Of a stretch of DNA of 52,423 bases, positions 17,557 to 27,277 are shown piece by piece. The notes below the pieces were generated by a model, which had not been told where the DNA came from, did no database searches, and was given only the letters and a program-made list of their open reading frames with translations. This DNA is from Bacteroidales bacterium (GTDB taxonomy: Bacteria > Bacteroidota > Bacteroidia > Bacteroidales > UBA7960), in assembly GCA_012521995.1 (NCBI GenBank), contig JAAYLH010000054.1, positions 1-52,423 of the forward strand, read 5' to 3'. The position numbers were made by a program, and so were the translations under genes. The first letter of the stretch is position 1. Every line of letters begins with the position of its first letter.

Positions 17557-20013
17557 ATGAAGAAAGTTCTACTGTTATTTTTCATTTCACATTTCTCATT
17601 TCTCATTTCATTAGGCCAACCCGGACGAGAAATGCGCGGCACCTGGTTTACTACAGCCTACCGTATTGACTGGCCGCCTCTTGGATCGGTACAATCTCAG
17701 CAGAGCAAGATGGTAAGCATGTTCAACCAGTTGGAAGAGGCCAACATCAATGCGGTATTTTTCCAGGTGAGGCCTTTTGCCGATGCTTTTTATAATTCTG
17801 CTTTTGAGCCCTGGTCGCACTTGCTGGGGTCATCCACAGCCGATCGCGGGGTGTATCCTGGTTATGACCCCCTTGCCCTGGCCATCAAAGAGGCGCATAA
17901 AAGGGGTATGGAATTGCACGTATGGCTGAATCCTTATCGCTTTGAGAGCAATGCAGGTGAGTTTGCAGGTCGGCCAGGAGATTATTCACAAACCCACCCC
18001 CACCTGATCATTACCTATAGCGACCGCACTTATTTCGACCCGGGACATCCTGAAACCACAAAGTTGATCAAGAATATCATTGCCGATATCATCAGTAAAT
18101 ATGATATTGACGGGGTCATTTTCGACGACTACTTCTACCCCTCAAACCTGCCCAACAGCTATGATCAGTCAACTTATGACACCTATGGCACCGCGGAATT
18201 CATCAGCCAGTACTACAGCGGGCCCCTGTTCCAGACCTATACCCGCGGTGATTTTCGCCGAGCATCGGTCAACAATATGATTCGCGAGGTAAACGATACC
18301 ATTAAGGAAATGAATCCAAACCTAATGTTTGGGGTAAGTCCTGCTGGAATTTATACCACCAATGCCCTTGTGGCCCAATACTACGAAACCACGCTCCCCC
18401 CCGGCATTTCGGGCAACAACAACTGGGCCACAATCAATTGTGACCCCCTGGCCTGGCTTAAAGAAGGAAGCATTGACTATATCTCTCCGCAGTTGTACTG
18501 GCAGATTGGCGGGAGCCAGGATTTTGTCACCCTGACTGAATGGTGGGGGTGGCAGGCTCAGCGCTATGGCCGTCACCATTATCCAAGCCTTGCAGCTTAC
18601 AGGATATATCCCAACAAATTTGAAGAAGCCCCTACAAACACAAAGAGTTGGGTTGAATTTGGCATTGAAGTTTACAACGAAATCCCTTACACCGATAAGA
18701 ACGACTGGCCTGTTTCCGAAATTGGAAATCAAATCATTGCCAACCGCGAGAGCGAATTTAACGATGGCTTGGGGCTCATTTTTTATAACACCAACAGTTT
18801 GCTGCGACCCGACAAGGACCTGGCAGGTTTCCTGGCAGAAGATTTGTTTTCCGAAAAAACGGTATTCCCTATCCTGGCCTGGACAGACAGCCCTGAACCA
18901 CAAATCCCTGAGCTCATGAGTGTAGCATCATTGGCAGAAGACCCCACGGTGGCCGTTCTCAGTATGGATTCGGAGTCAGACCGCTTTATCGTTTATGGCT
19001 GGAATGAACTGCCACCTCCTACCAAGGACAATGGAGCTGACTTTGTCCAGGTAGCTTTCAAGAATAATTTCAGCAGCATCCTTCATCGAAACTATCCCTA
19101 TTTTGCCGTGGCAGAATATTCAGGGGACCATTCCATTGGACCTTCATCCGATTACCTGGAATACAATCCCTTTGATGCCCCATCCCTGAACCTGTTCAAC
19201 GGAGCTACCGTATGCCAGGACGATGAGATCTTCTGGCAGGAGATGCCAGGGATAGGAGCATACCAATTGTTGTTATTTACCAATTCCAATGATAACCTGG
19301 TGGTGTACCAGAGCCCTGTCTTCGGGGAGCACTACTTCTCCATTGACCGCAACACCTTCGAGGGGCAGCAAACCTATTACTATCGTGTGATGGCCAGGGA
19401 TGGAACGCAGGGCTCTTATTCGGTACCCGATAATTTTGTTACAGGTTTCCCTTCTACGCCTTCGGTGAACTCGCCCCAGCAGGAGGACGAAAACGTTCCA
19501 TTGCTAGCTGTGGCCCAGTGGAGTTACCTTCCAGAAGCCACCAGCTATGAGCTGCAGGTGGCTCTTGACCCCACATTCTCAGAGGGATCATTGGTGGTAA
19601 ATGAAACGGGAATCACCCAAAACATCTTCAACCTCAGCCTCAGCAATGCCAATACCGATCATTATTTAAGAGTTGCTGGGGCCAACGCCTGTGGCTCGGG
19701 AAGATGGTCGCCAGTGATAAAATTCACTTCTGCTTCAGGCGTTTTTGTTGAAGACCTGTCCCATAAGGTGCTCGGGGCTTATCCCAACCCTTCGCAAAAC
19801 CGCACATATCTGCCTTATCCACAGGAGCTGGGGCAGCGCAACATATCTCTGTACAACACAAGCGGCCAGCGTGTCATGATGCTGGAACGGAATGAGATGA
19901 ACAAACTTGATGAAATAGACATCCGTAGCCTGTTGCCGGGTTTCTACACAGGGGTGGTGACCGCTTCAGGCAACACCCGTTTTACTTTTAAACTGGTCAA
20001 AATCAACCCATAA
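17557..20013 (+). CDS. GHL10 (DUF187, DigH-like) glycoside hydrolase with T9SS sorting domain
   Basis: This 818-residue protein has a signal peptide (1-20, ending FLISLGQ) and a GHL10 TIM barrel from about 24 to 420. Conserved pieces are REMRGTWFTT (24-33), NAVFFQVRPFADAFY (65-79), HVWLNPYR (121-128) and DGVIFDDYFYP (185-195). E. coli DigH (YddW), of this family, cleaves peptidoglycan glycan strands that lack stem peptides. The region from 540 to 720 contains fibronectin/Ig-like folds. The last 75-80 residues (LGAYPNPSQNRTYLP onward, RFTFKLVKINP at the end) are a type A T9SS sorting domain, so it is exported across the outer membrane. It fits outer-surface cleavage of denuded glycan in concert with the amidase two genes downstream. 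Domain assignment is firm; substrate is inferred. Confidence 0.85.
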   Translation: MKKVLLLFFISHFSFLISLGQPGREMRGTWFTTAYRIDWPPLGSVQSQQSKMVSMFNQLEEANINAVFFQVRPFADAFYNSAFEPWSHLLGSSTADRGVYPGYDPLALAIKEAHKRGMELHVWLNPYRFESNAGEFAGRPGDYSQTHPHLIITYSDRTYFDPGHPETTKLIKNIIADIISKYDIDGVIFDDYFYPSNLPNSYDQSTYDTYGTAEFISQYYSGPLFQTYTRGDFRRASVNNMIREVNDTIKEMNPNLMFGVSPAGIYTTNALVAQYYETTLPPGISGNNNWATINCDPLAWLKEGSIDYISPQLYWQIGGSQDFVTLTEWWGWQAQRYGRHHYPSLAAYRIYPNKFEEAPTNTKSWVEFGIEVYNEIPYTDKNDWPVSEIGNQIIANRESEFNDGLGLIFYNTNSLLRPDKDLAGFLAEDLFSEKTVFPILAWTDSPEPQIPELMSVASLAEDPTVAVLSMDSESDRFIVYGWNELPPPTKDNGADFVQVAFKNNFSSILHRNYPYFAVAEYSGDHSIGPSSDYLEYNPFDAPSLNLFNGATVCQDDEIFWQEMPGIGAYQLLLFTNSNDNLVVYQSPVFGEHYFSIDRNTFEGQQTYYYRVMARDGTQGSYSVPDNFVTGFPSTPSVNSPQQEDENVPLLAVAQWSYLPEATSYELQVALDPTFSEGSLVVNETGITQNIFNLSLSNANTDHYLRVAGANACGSGRWSPVIKFTSASGVFVEDLSHKVLGAYPNPSQNRTYLPYPQELGQRNISLYNTSGQRVMMLERNEMNKLDEIDIRSLLPGFYTGVVTASGNTRFTFKLVKINP

Positions 20014-20024
20014 AAAAGCGCGTT

Positions 20025-20990
20025 ATGAGAACAGCCCGATTATACATTGCCATGGCAGCCCTTGTGGTTTTTTGCTGCCAGAACCTGGCAGCCCAGCCTG
20101 CAACCATAGGCCCTCCCCGCCTACTTATCCCCGCCGATGGAAATGCCTGGCTCAATCCGGTTTGGTCACCCGATGGACAATTTGTGGCGTTTACCTCAGC
20201 GAAGTACATGGGCTTGTGGATTGCCAGGGCCGACGGTTCAAATCTCTTGCAGATTTCTGATGCAGAAGGGGCAGGATTTGGCTTCTCATGGTCGTCTGAC
20301 TCCAGGACCATTTTAATGCGGCCCTCTGTTTTCAGGGATACGCGCAGGTTTCAGTCTGTTGAACTGGTCAACATTGAGACAGGGGAAAGAAGGGTTTTGG
20401 CGGAACCCAGCCGTGGGATAAACAGCCTGCCGCAATGGGCGCACCGCGACCTGCACGTGGCAGTAATACTAAACGAGGAGCTGCAATTGCTTGAAAGCGG
20501 CAAAGCTCCCCTGGGAGGCCCTGTGATACAGGCCGAAGAGCCCGTACTCTACCCCCTTAACGGGAAAATTTGCCGTTTTGTGGCAGGGCAAAAAGACCCC
20601 CAGATACTGGCTGACCTTGGTGACAAGACCATACTCAACATCAGGTTCTCAGCAGAGGGCAGCAGGATGGCATTCCAGGTCGCAGGTCAGGGTTTGTACG
20701 TTGTAAACCTCGATGGCAGTGGCCTGAAACACCTGGGAAGAAGCGAACGCCCCTCATGGGCCCCTGGCGGAAGATACCTGGTGGTTATGAAGACCACTGA
20801 CGATGGGCACAGGGTCATTGAAGGGGACCTGTATGCCCTTGATACAGAAAGCGGGGCCGAATACAACCTGACCGAACACATCCCCATGGTGACCCTAAGC
20901 CCCTCAGTATCACCCGATGGCAAGTACATTGCTTTTGAAAACCCCGAAGATGGCGGCATATATATCCTTGAACTCAGTCTGGGCTTTTAA
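20025..20990 (+). CDS. TolB/PD40-type beta-propeller secreted protein
   Basis: The 321-residue product has a signal peptide (to about AAQPA, residue 25) and repeated WSPDGQFVAFTS, WSSDSRTILM and VSPDGKYIAFEN units, the PD40/TolB propeller signature. Possible lipobox cysteines (VVFCCQN) are in the signal region but not in a clear lipobox, so it is more likely periplasmic or secreted. It lies 11 bp after the GHL10 gene and 20 bp before the amidase gene. PD40 propellers bind peptides or proteins; here it may scaffold the hydrolases, which is speculative. Confidence 0.7.
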   Translation: MRTARLYIAMAALVVFCCQNLAAQPATIGPPRLLIPADGNAWLNPVWSPDGQFVAFTSAKYMGLWIARADGSNLLQISDAEGAGFGFSWSSDSRTILMRPSVFRDTRRFQSVELVNIETGERRVLAEPSRGINSLPQWAHRDLHVAVILNEELQLLESGKAPLGGPVIQAEEPVLYPLNGKICRFVAGQKDPQILADLGDKTILNIRFSAEGSRMAFQVAGQGLYVVNLDGSGLKHLGRSERPSWAPGGRYLVVMKTTDDGHRVIEGDLYALDTESGAEYNLTEHIPMVTLSPSVSPDGKYIAFENPEDGGIYILELSLGF

Positions 20991-21010
20991 TAATCAAAAT
21001 TGGAAGTGTC

Positions 21011-24000
21011 ATGAAATCAACAATGAGTTTCCTTCGAGCGATGGTAAAAAGCCTTATGTGGGTGATGCTGGCAGGGCTGGCCGTTTTCAGTGGAAGTCCT
21101 GTCAAAGGCCAGGTCACTGGGCTCAGCGACTGGACTCTTTACATTGACCAGGGGCATGCCCAGACCGAAAACATGGGACTGTTTGGTTATTCTGAAGCAG
21201 AAAAGGTGCTGCGAGTGGGTCTGGCCCTGCGCCACTACCTGTTGGAGCATACCGATATTGAAGCCGTATTTGTGGCACGCGAAACCGACCAGGACAACAT
21301 TACCCTCACCGAACGGGTGGATGAAGCCAACACCCTGGGGGTTGACTTCTATTATTCCATCCACAGCGATGCAGGGGCCCCTGAGTCAAACCGTACGCTT
21401 ATGCTTTACGGGGGATGGCGTAGCAATGGAGTAACCGTTGAAAAGACCCCTCAGGGAGGAAAAGCCTACGGAGACATCCTGAACGTGAACCTCCCGGGGG
21501 CCATGCGAATTCCCACCAGCGGAAACTACGCCGACAGGGTGTTTTACCAGGGTGAAGTATATCACCACGACAACCAGTTTCCTTACCTGTATGTCAACAG
21601 GGTAAGCACAATGGCCTCACTGCTCAGCGAAGGGGGCTTCCACACCAATCCTACTCAGCAGCAGCGCAATATGAATGCCGAATGGAAAAAACTGGAAGCC
21701 CTCGCGGCTTTATGGACCATTCTGGATTTCCATGATGTTAACAAACCGCCTATTGGCGTGGCCACAGGCATTATCAGAGATATCGAAACCCAGAAACCCC
21801 TCAACGGCATTACCGTTACAATTGGCGAAGAGGTTTACGTCACCGACTCCTATGAGTCGCTGTTTAATCAGTACAGCAACAATCCTGACGAACTCAGCAA
21901 TGGCTTCTATTTTATCGAAGACCTGGAGCCCCTGAACACCGTGGAGGTGGTGTTTTCTTCTGAGGATTACAACACCCACCAGGCAAACCTCACTATTGCC
22001 TCAAACCTGGAGGGCAACATTGCCCAGAACCTCAGTTTTCTGGATGTTCAGCTAACCTCCTCAGTGCCTCCTGTGGTAACCTCTGTTGAGCCTGCGGGTT
22101 CTCTTTCCAACCTGGTACCAGGAACCATTCTTCAAATAAGCTTTAGCCGTAAGATGAATCAGGCCAGTGTGGAGGAAGCGATCAGCATGAATCCCCCTTC
22201 TGCCCTTTCCTTCTCCTGGCAAAACGAGTTTATACTGAGGGTGAATACCAGTCAACTCGAATATGTAACCCCCTATGTGCTTACTATCGACGGGACTATT
22301 GCGCAGAACCTGCTTACCGGGCAATACCTGGATGGAGATGGTGACGGAACGGAAGGCGGTGATTTCACCCTTGACCTTACTACTTCGGAAGCGGACAGTA
22401 CCCCGCCCCAATTAATCGCTTTTTCCCCTTCGGAAGATGAACCAGCCCGTGAGCTCAGACCTATCATCAGGCTGTTGTTTGATGAGCCTATTTTGGATTC
22501 CAGCATTGCTTCCAATGCCATCACCCTCGTTCCCGAATCAGGGGGAGATCCTGTGCCGGGCGTCATTCACCACAAAGTGATTAATGGGCAAAGCATCCTG
22601 CATTTTTTCCCCATCGCAGACCTGGATCCCGGCCTGGTTTACATTGCCCAGGTGGCTGCAGGGCTTTCTGATGACTTCAATAACCTTACCGAGGCCTTCA
22701 ATATACGGTTTTACCTCCTGGAACAACCCATTAGCCAGCTAACCGTGATCGACTCCTTCGATGCAGGCATTGTCAACTGGTGGCATCCACAGCAAGCAGG
22801 GCAAACCACAGGCATCATCACCGAGCTTACTGGCCGCTACCCCGATGTGGAGGTTGTGAACCACACCACAGCAAGCACAGGCAGCATGCGACTGGATTAT
22901 GCCTGGGACACGACCTTTGAAGGAACCCCTTTTATTCGCCTGTATCTCCCCGCCACAGCCTCGCAGAACAACAATCGTTTCAACATAGATGATGTATTGC
23001 AAATCTACCTCTTTGGCGATGGATCTGGTAACGAGTTTCGTTTTATGATCCGCGACGGGCTGAATCAACTGGAAGGAAGCTCCTGGATAACCGTTAACTG
23101 GGTGGGCTGGAAACTGTTGTCATGGGACCTGACCAACGATCCGGTGTTAGGATGGGTAAGTGGAAACGGGATACTGGAAGGTCAAAATTTCTATTTTGAC
23201 AGCTTCCATTTGCGCTATGCTGCGGATGCCGACACACAGGGTTCCCTGTACATTGACGATCTGCGCTTCGTAAAACAGGACCCGGTAGCTTTCCCCACAA
23301 CGCTGTTTGAAAGTTTTGAGGGTTATGAAGACTTTTCTACTGACCTTTTCCCGTGGATTACAATTGATGTCCAGGAGGTTCCAACCCACATTCCCGATGG
23401 GTTTACTTTCCCGGGTGCTGGCACTGCCTACGCCTTTAAAGTGCTAAACCCGGCGATGACAGAAGACCCCATCCTCGACAACCATCCCGCCTTTGATGGC
23501 GAAAAATACCTGATCGCCATGCAGTCGCAAATCATTGGCGATAACAAATGGCTGATCTCTCCCCAGATGCTGGCTACACAAAACAGTTTGCTCAAGTTTA
23601 ATGCCAAGTCCATTTCCGATCAATGGGGTCTGGAACGTTTCAGGGTGCTGGTCATGGTGGACGATAACCCTGTCTTCAACTTCAACCCCGGGGCATTTGA
23701 AACCGTTTCCCCTGGCGATTTCCTGGAAGCCCCAACCGGCTGGACTCCCTTCTCCTTCTTCCTGGGGGACTACGCAGGCCAGGTCATCCGTTTTGCCATA
23801 CAGTATGTCTCCAACGATAGCCATATGTTTATGCTTGACCAGGTGGAGGTAATTCAGGAGCCGGCAGTGATAGCCGGCATCAACCCTGTGGATGACATTT
23901 CGGTTTCTTTTGGCACCAGCCAGGCTGTAGCCCTGGGTGAATTGCAGCCCAGCACAACCATAATGGACTCCTTTGGTAATAACCACCTGGTTGGACTAAG

Positions 24001-24673
24001 CTGGAATATTGAAGGCTATGATGCCTTTTCCCCTTCCACTTACTTGGCGACAGCCACCTTTGCCCTTCCAACAGGGGTAGACCAATCTGATCCCGAAACA
24101 CCCCTTCAGGTCACCGCTAACGTAACGGTAAGAAAACCTTTTCTGCAGAGCATTCTGCCCGTGGATCCCCTGGAGGTGTCCTTCGGAAGCCCCGAAGAAG
24201 AGGTCCTTTCCATACTGCCTGAAACAACAATACTCGTCAGCAGTTATCCCGGCCTGAACTTTACCGTTAGCCTTGATTGGTCCATTGCCGGTTATGATGC
24301 ATTCGCGGCAGGAGATTATGCCGCCACAGGCCTTTTCGACCTCCCCGCTGAACTCGATCAGGCCAATCCGCCCCTGGAACTGAAAGTAACAACCCTGATT
24401 ACGGTGCATCAAGACGACACCTCAGTTCCCGAACTCAGCCTTAAGGATTTGCAAGTGTATCCTAATCCTGCCCGCGATGAACTGAATGTTGAATCCCTGT
24501 GGATAATACGCTCACTGCAGCTCATAGGGCTCGATGGCAGAATCATCATGAGCAGGGAGCCTTCTCAGAATCATTTCAAACTAAGCCTTTCAGGCTTGGA
24601 ACAGGGATTATACCTGTTAAGGATACATACTGAACAGGGCTTAAAACATACAATGATTCAGGTCATTCCGTAA
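21011..24673 (+). CDS. Giant T9SS-secreted N-acetylmuramoyl-L-alanine amidase (Amidase_3)
   Basis: The 1220-residue protein has a long signal peptide (to about residue 34) and then an Amidase_3 domain (40-240), which cuts the MurNAc to L-Ala bond. Candidate zinc ligands and catalytic residues are H49 (DQGHA), E62 or E64 (YSEAE), H118 (SIHSD) and E207 (LLSEGGFHTN). C-terminal modules follow: a carboxypeptidase-regulatory-like domain (about 246-350), two Big_5-like Ig domains (352-575), a carbohydrate-binding-like module (577-760) shared with the next gene product, a choice-of-anchor-J domain (764-946), two related Ig-like repeats (955-1133) and a T9SS type A sorting domain (1142-1220). It would act outside the cell, stripping stem peptides from foreign or shed peptidoglycan. 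The regular cell-division amidases are far shorter. Confidence 0.85.
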   Translation: MKSTMSFLRAMVKSLMWVMLAGLAVFSGSPVKGQVTGLSDWTLYIDQGHAQTENMGLFGYSEAEKVLRVGLALRHYLLEHTDIEAVFVARETDQDNITLTERVDEANTLGVDFYYSIHSDAGAPESNRTLMLYGGWRSNGVTVEKTPQGGKAYGDILNVNLPGAMRIPTSGNYADRVFYQGEVYHHDNQFPYLYVNRVSTMASLLSEGGFHTNPTQQQRNMNAEWKKLEALAALWTILDFHDVNKPPIGVATGIIRDIETQKPLNGITVTIGEEVYVTDSYESLFNQYSNNPDELSNGFYFIEDLEPLNTVEVVFSSEDYNTHQANLTIASNLEGNIAQNLSFLDVQLTSSVPPVVTSVEPAGSLSNLVPGTILQISFSRKMNQASVEEAISMNPPSALSFSWQNEFILRVNTSQLEYVTPYVLTIDGTIAQNLLTGQYLDGDGDGTEGGDFTLDLTTSEADSTPPQLIAFSPSEDEPARELRPIIRLLFDEPILDSSIASNAITLVPESGGDPVPGVIHHKVINGQSILHFFPIADLDPGLVYIAQVAAGLSDDFNNLTEAFNIRFYLLEQPISQLTVIDSFDAGIVNWWHPQQAGQTTGIITELTGRYPDVEVVNHTTASTGSMRLDYAWDTTFEGTPFIRLYLPATASQNNNRFNIDDVLQIYLFGDGSGNEFRFMIRDGLNQLEGSSWITVNWVGWKLLSWDLTNDPVLGWVSGNGILEGQNFYFDSFHLRYAADADTQGSLYIDDLRFVKQDPVAFPTTLFESFEGYEDFSTDLFPWITIDVQEVPTHIPDGFTFPGAGTAYAFKVLNPAMTEDPILDNHPAFDGEKYLIAMQSQIIGDNKWLISPQMLATQNSLLKFNAKSISDQWGLERFRVLVMVDDNPVFNFNPGAFETVSPGDFLEAPTGWTPFSFFLGDYAGQVIRFAIQYVSNDSHMFMLDQVEVIQEPAVIAGINPVDDISVSFGTSQAVALGELQPSTTIMDSFGNNHLVGLSWNIEGYDAFSPSTYLATATFALPTGVDQSDPETPLQVTANVTVRKPFLQSILPVDPLEVSFGSPEEEVLSILPETTILVSSYPGLNFTVSLDWSIAGYDAFAAGDYAATGLFDLPAELDQANPPLELKVTTLITVHQDDTSVPELSLKDLQVYPNPARDELNVESLWIIRSLQLIGLDGRIIMSREPSQNHFKLSLSGLEQGLYLLRIHTEQGLKHTMIQVIP

Positions 24674-24697
24674 ATTAAACGCAGACGTACGGGCATC

Positions 24698-24728
24698 TTG
24701 CCCATACACCATTTTTTCCATAACTTTA
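24698..24728 (+). promoter_or_regulatory. Candidate promoter for the 830-residue T9SS protein gene
   Basis: TTG (24698-24700) is followed after 20 nt by TAACTTTA (24721-24728), one base off TAnnTTTG. It lies in the only gap of note (94 bp) in this half of the locus, so the last gene may be transcribed separately. The implied leader is about 33 nt. Confidence 0.45.
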
Positions 24729-24767
24729 CAAATAACCGATATTGATTAATAACCAAAAACCAAGCGC

Positions 24768-27260
24768 ATGAAAACCAAATTTACCATTCTTACCTGGGTG
24801 CTGCTGGCCCTGTTGATGACAGGCTTTTCAAAGGCTTATGCAGAAACACCCAAAGAGGACAACCCAAACTTCCGCTACATTGATGACTTCGAGATGGGGG
24901 TTTCCCTATGGTGGCCAACGGATGGGAGCGGCAGTACCATTGGGATTATCCTGGAAGAAGGCGGGGTGCCCATGACTTACAGGGAACACGAAACCGAAAT
25001 CGTAAACCCCGCCACCAACAGCACAGGCTCAATGAAACTGGCCTATAAGTGGGATACCTCTATTGCCTATGAACCCGGGTTGATCCACCACCTGATCAGG
25101 CAACATATGCCTGCCGGAGATGCCAACGTTCCTGAACGGACTTTCCTGCCCGACCAAGCCATTGAGGCCTTTGTGTATGGGGATGGCTCAGGGAATAAAT
25201 TTCGCTTTATGACCCGCGAAAACGGCAATAACGAGCTGGAAGGATCTCAGTGGTTTGTAATTGACTGGGTGGGCTGGAAGCGCATCACCTGGCGCCTCTC
25301 CGAGGATCCCGTCATCGGATGGGTAAACGGAAATGGAGAATGGAGCGGAAACACCATTTACTTCGACAGCTTCCAGCTCACCTGGAGTGGTCAAATGGCA
25401 GGTGAATCCGGCGCCCTTTATTTCGACGACCTGCGCATTGTCGACCCCTTTAATGTGGACTTTGTAGTTGAGGATAGCAGCGAAAACCCCGTGACCGATG
25501 CCATCATCTCCCTCAACGGCAATGAATATGATTCAGGATTGTACAACTTCGAGCTCTTCCCCGGCGAATATCAGTATTTTGTAAAAAAAGAAGGCTACCT
25601 CACCTCCAGTGGCGCCTTCACCGTGGATGATACCGATCTTTCCATTGAAGTTTCTTTCAATACGGGCGCTGATCAGGAATACCTGGTCACCTTTACCGTT
25701 TTCGACACCATGGGTGAACTCATCACCGATGCCGTGGTAAGTATTGATGGGGAGGATATGCCTGTCGGCGAATACACCTTTGACGCCACCCCCGGCTTCT
25801 ATGATTACGTAGTCTCACGCTCAGGGTTCTACCCCTACGAAGGCTTGTTAACCGTGGTCGACGCCAACGTTTTTGTAAACGTTGAGCTGGTGCAAGACCC
25901 CGCCATCTTCAACAACATCCTGCTTTCCTGGGATGTGGCCGCCACCGCTGAAAACGCCCAGAACCGTGCGGAGCATTACAGTGTCTGGATTGCACCTATG
26001 CCTATTGAGGAAGAAGAATATGTCTTCGAACCTGAGAATTTTACAATGGTATTTGAAGAGACCCTGAATACGGAAACCCCGGCCTGGGAATACCAGAACC
26101 GTACGGTTGAAATTTCAGGGTACCAGAACACCAAAATCCGCGTGGCTTTCCGTCACCATAATGTTACAGGCATGGAGCGTCTGGTGATCGATAATGTTGA
26201 GATTACTGCCTTGCGCACGGGTGACGATCCCGCCTTGGTGCTTTCAGAAGACTTTTCTGAAGGAGTGGTCGACCCCATTGACCCGTCCTGGCTGCCCGAG
26301 GATTGGTTGGCCATTGACCTGGACGAAGATGGCAGAAACTGGTACTTCGCCGTCCTGGAAACAGATGGGTACCTGGCAAGCCGCTCAAGGCTGGCAAACA
26401 ACGACCCCCTGTCTCCCGACAACTGGTTGGTTTCCACCGAAATATCGCTGCCGGTAGTCATGTATTACGACATCAGTTTTGAGGTAAAGGATCAGGACGG
26501 CAATGACGTGACAGGTGCAACCATCACAATCAACGACGAAACCCTGGAAGCAGGCGTTTATACCTATTCAGCCCCCAATGGCACCTATGCCTACAGCGTG
26601 GCCAAAGAAGGTTACCAGGGCGTAACGGGTGAAGTCACTGTAGCTGGCGCCGACCAAACCGTCCAGGCTACCATCATCCAGGAACGCTTTGATGTGACCT
26701 TCAATCTCAATGCCCGTTATGCACCTGACTTTGAACCCGGTGCCGGAACCTATTACATTACAGGTTCATTCCCTGACATCAACTGGGCCGAGCCAGGCAC
26801 CCTGGAAGAAGCCCAGCTGCTCAATCCCACCGACAATGTGTACATCTTTACCCTCACTATGGAATTGCCCGCAGGAACCTATGAATACAAGTATTTCAAT
26901 GGACCTTCCTATAATGACGGTGAATGGGCAGGCGGCGATAACCGCACGCTGGAAGTCACAGGACCTATGGTGGTCGATGACTGGTTCGGTTATCTGACCG
27001 ACCCCACAACGGTGCCCCAGTATGAGGAGGTCACCCTTAATCTGTATCCAAACCCCGCCAGGGTCATGCTGAACATCGTGTCCAATGAAATGATCCGTGA
27101 GCTTCGTATCATCAACATGCTTGGACAGGTCGTTTTTTCCTCACCGGTCAATGGCCAGCGTCTGGAACTGAACGTGGCTGAATTCCGCAATGGTTTCTAC
27201 TTCGTTCATATCCTTACCTATAGCGGACTTCAGACCCGCAAGGTGCAGATCATGAAATAA
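24768..27260 (+). CDS. Multidomain T9SS-secreted glycan-binding protein
   Basis: A signal peptide (to about AYA, residue 25) starts this 830-residue protein. Residues 35-228 are a jelly-roll-like module clearly homologous to residues 577-760 of the upstream amidase (both have FGDGSGN- or YGDGSGN-type, VGWK and FDDLR or IDDLR pieces). PEGA-like beta repeats follow at about 228-305, 308-378 and 562-640 (YNFELFPGEYQYFVKKEGY, YTFDATPGFYDYVVSRSGF, YTYSAPNGTYAYSVAKEGY). Between them is a piece resembling a broken choice-of-anchor-J domain (379-560). Residues 644-745 look like a CBM20/CBM48-type starch-binding fold (YYITGSFPDINW, PAGTYEYKYFNG). The T9SS sorting domain occupies 755-830. No catalytic domain was seen. 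Likely an outer-surface glycan-binding or adhesin-like partner of the hydrolases. Confidence 0.7.
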   Translation: MKTKFTILTWVLLALLMTGFSKAYAETPKEDNPNFRYIDDFEMGVSLWWPTDGSGSTIGIILEEGGVPMTYREHETEIVNPATNSTGSMKLAYKWDTSIAYEPGLIHHLIRQHMPAGDANVPERTFLPDQAIEAFVYGDGSGNKFRFMTRENGNNELEGSQWFVIDWVGWKRITWRLSEDPVIGWVNGNGEWSGNTIYFDSFQLTWSGQMAGESGALYFDDLRIVDPFNVDFVVEDSSENPVTDAIISLNGNEYDSGLYNFELFPGEYQYFVKKEGYLTSSGAFTVDDTDLSIEVSFNTGADQEYLVTFTVFDTMGELITDAVVSIDGEDMPVGEYTFDATPGFYDYVVSRSGFYPYEGLLTVVDANVFVNVELVQDPAIFNNILLSWDVAATAENAQNRAEHYSVWIAPMPIEEEEYVFEPENFTMVFEETLNTETPAWEYQNRTVEISGYQNTKIRVAFRHHNVTGMERLVIDNVEITALRTGDDPALVLSEDFSEGVVDPIDPSWLPEDWLAIDLDEDGRNWYFAVLETDGYLASRSRLANNDPLSPDNWLVSTEISLPVVMYYDISFEVKDQDGNDVTGATITINDETLEAGVYTYSAPNGTYAYSVAKEGYQGVTGEVTVAGADQTVQATIIQERFDVTFNLNARYAPDFEPGAGTYYITGSFPDINWAEPGTLEEAQLLNPTDNVYIFTLTMELPAGTYEYKYFNGPSYNDGEWAGGDNRTLEVTGPMVVDDWFGYLTDPTTVPQYEEVTLNLYPNPARVMLNIVSNEMIRELRIINMLGQVVFSSPVNGQRLELNVAEFRNGFYFVHILTYSGLQTRKVQIMK

Positions 27261-27277
27261 TGACCTGAACCCAATAT

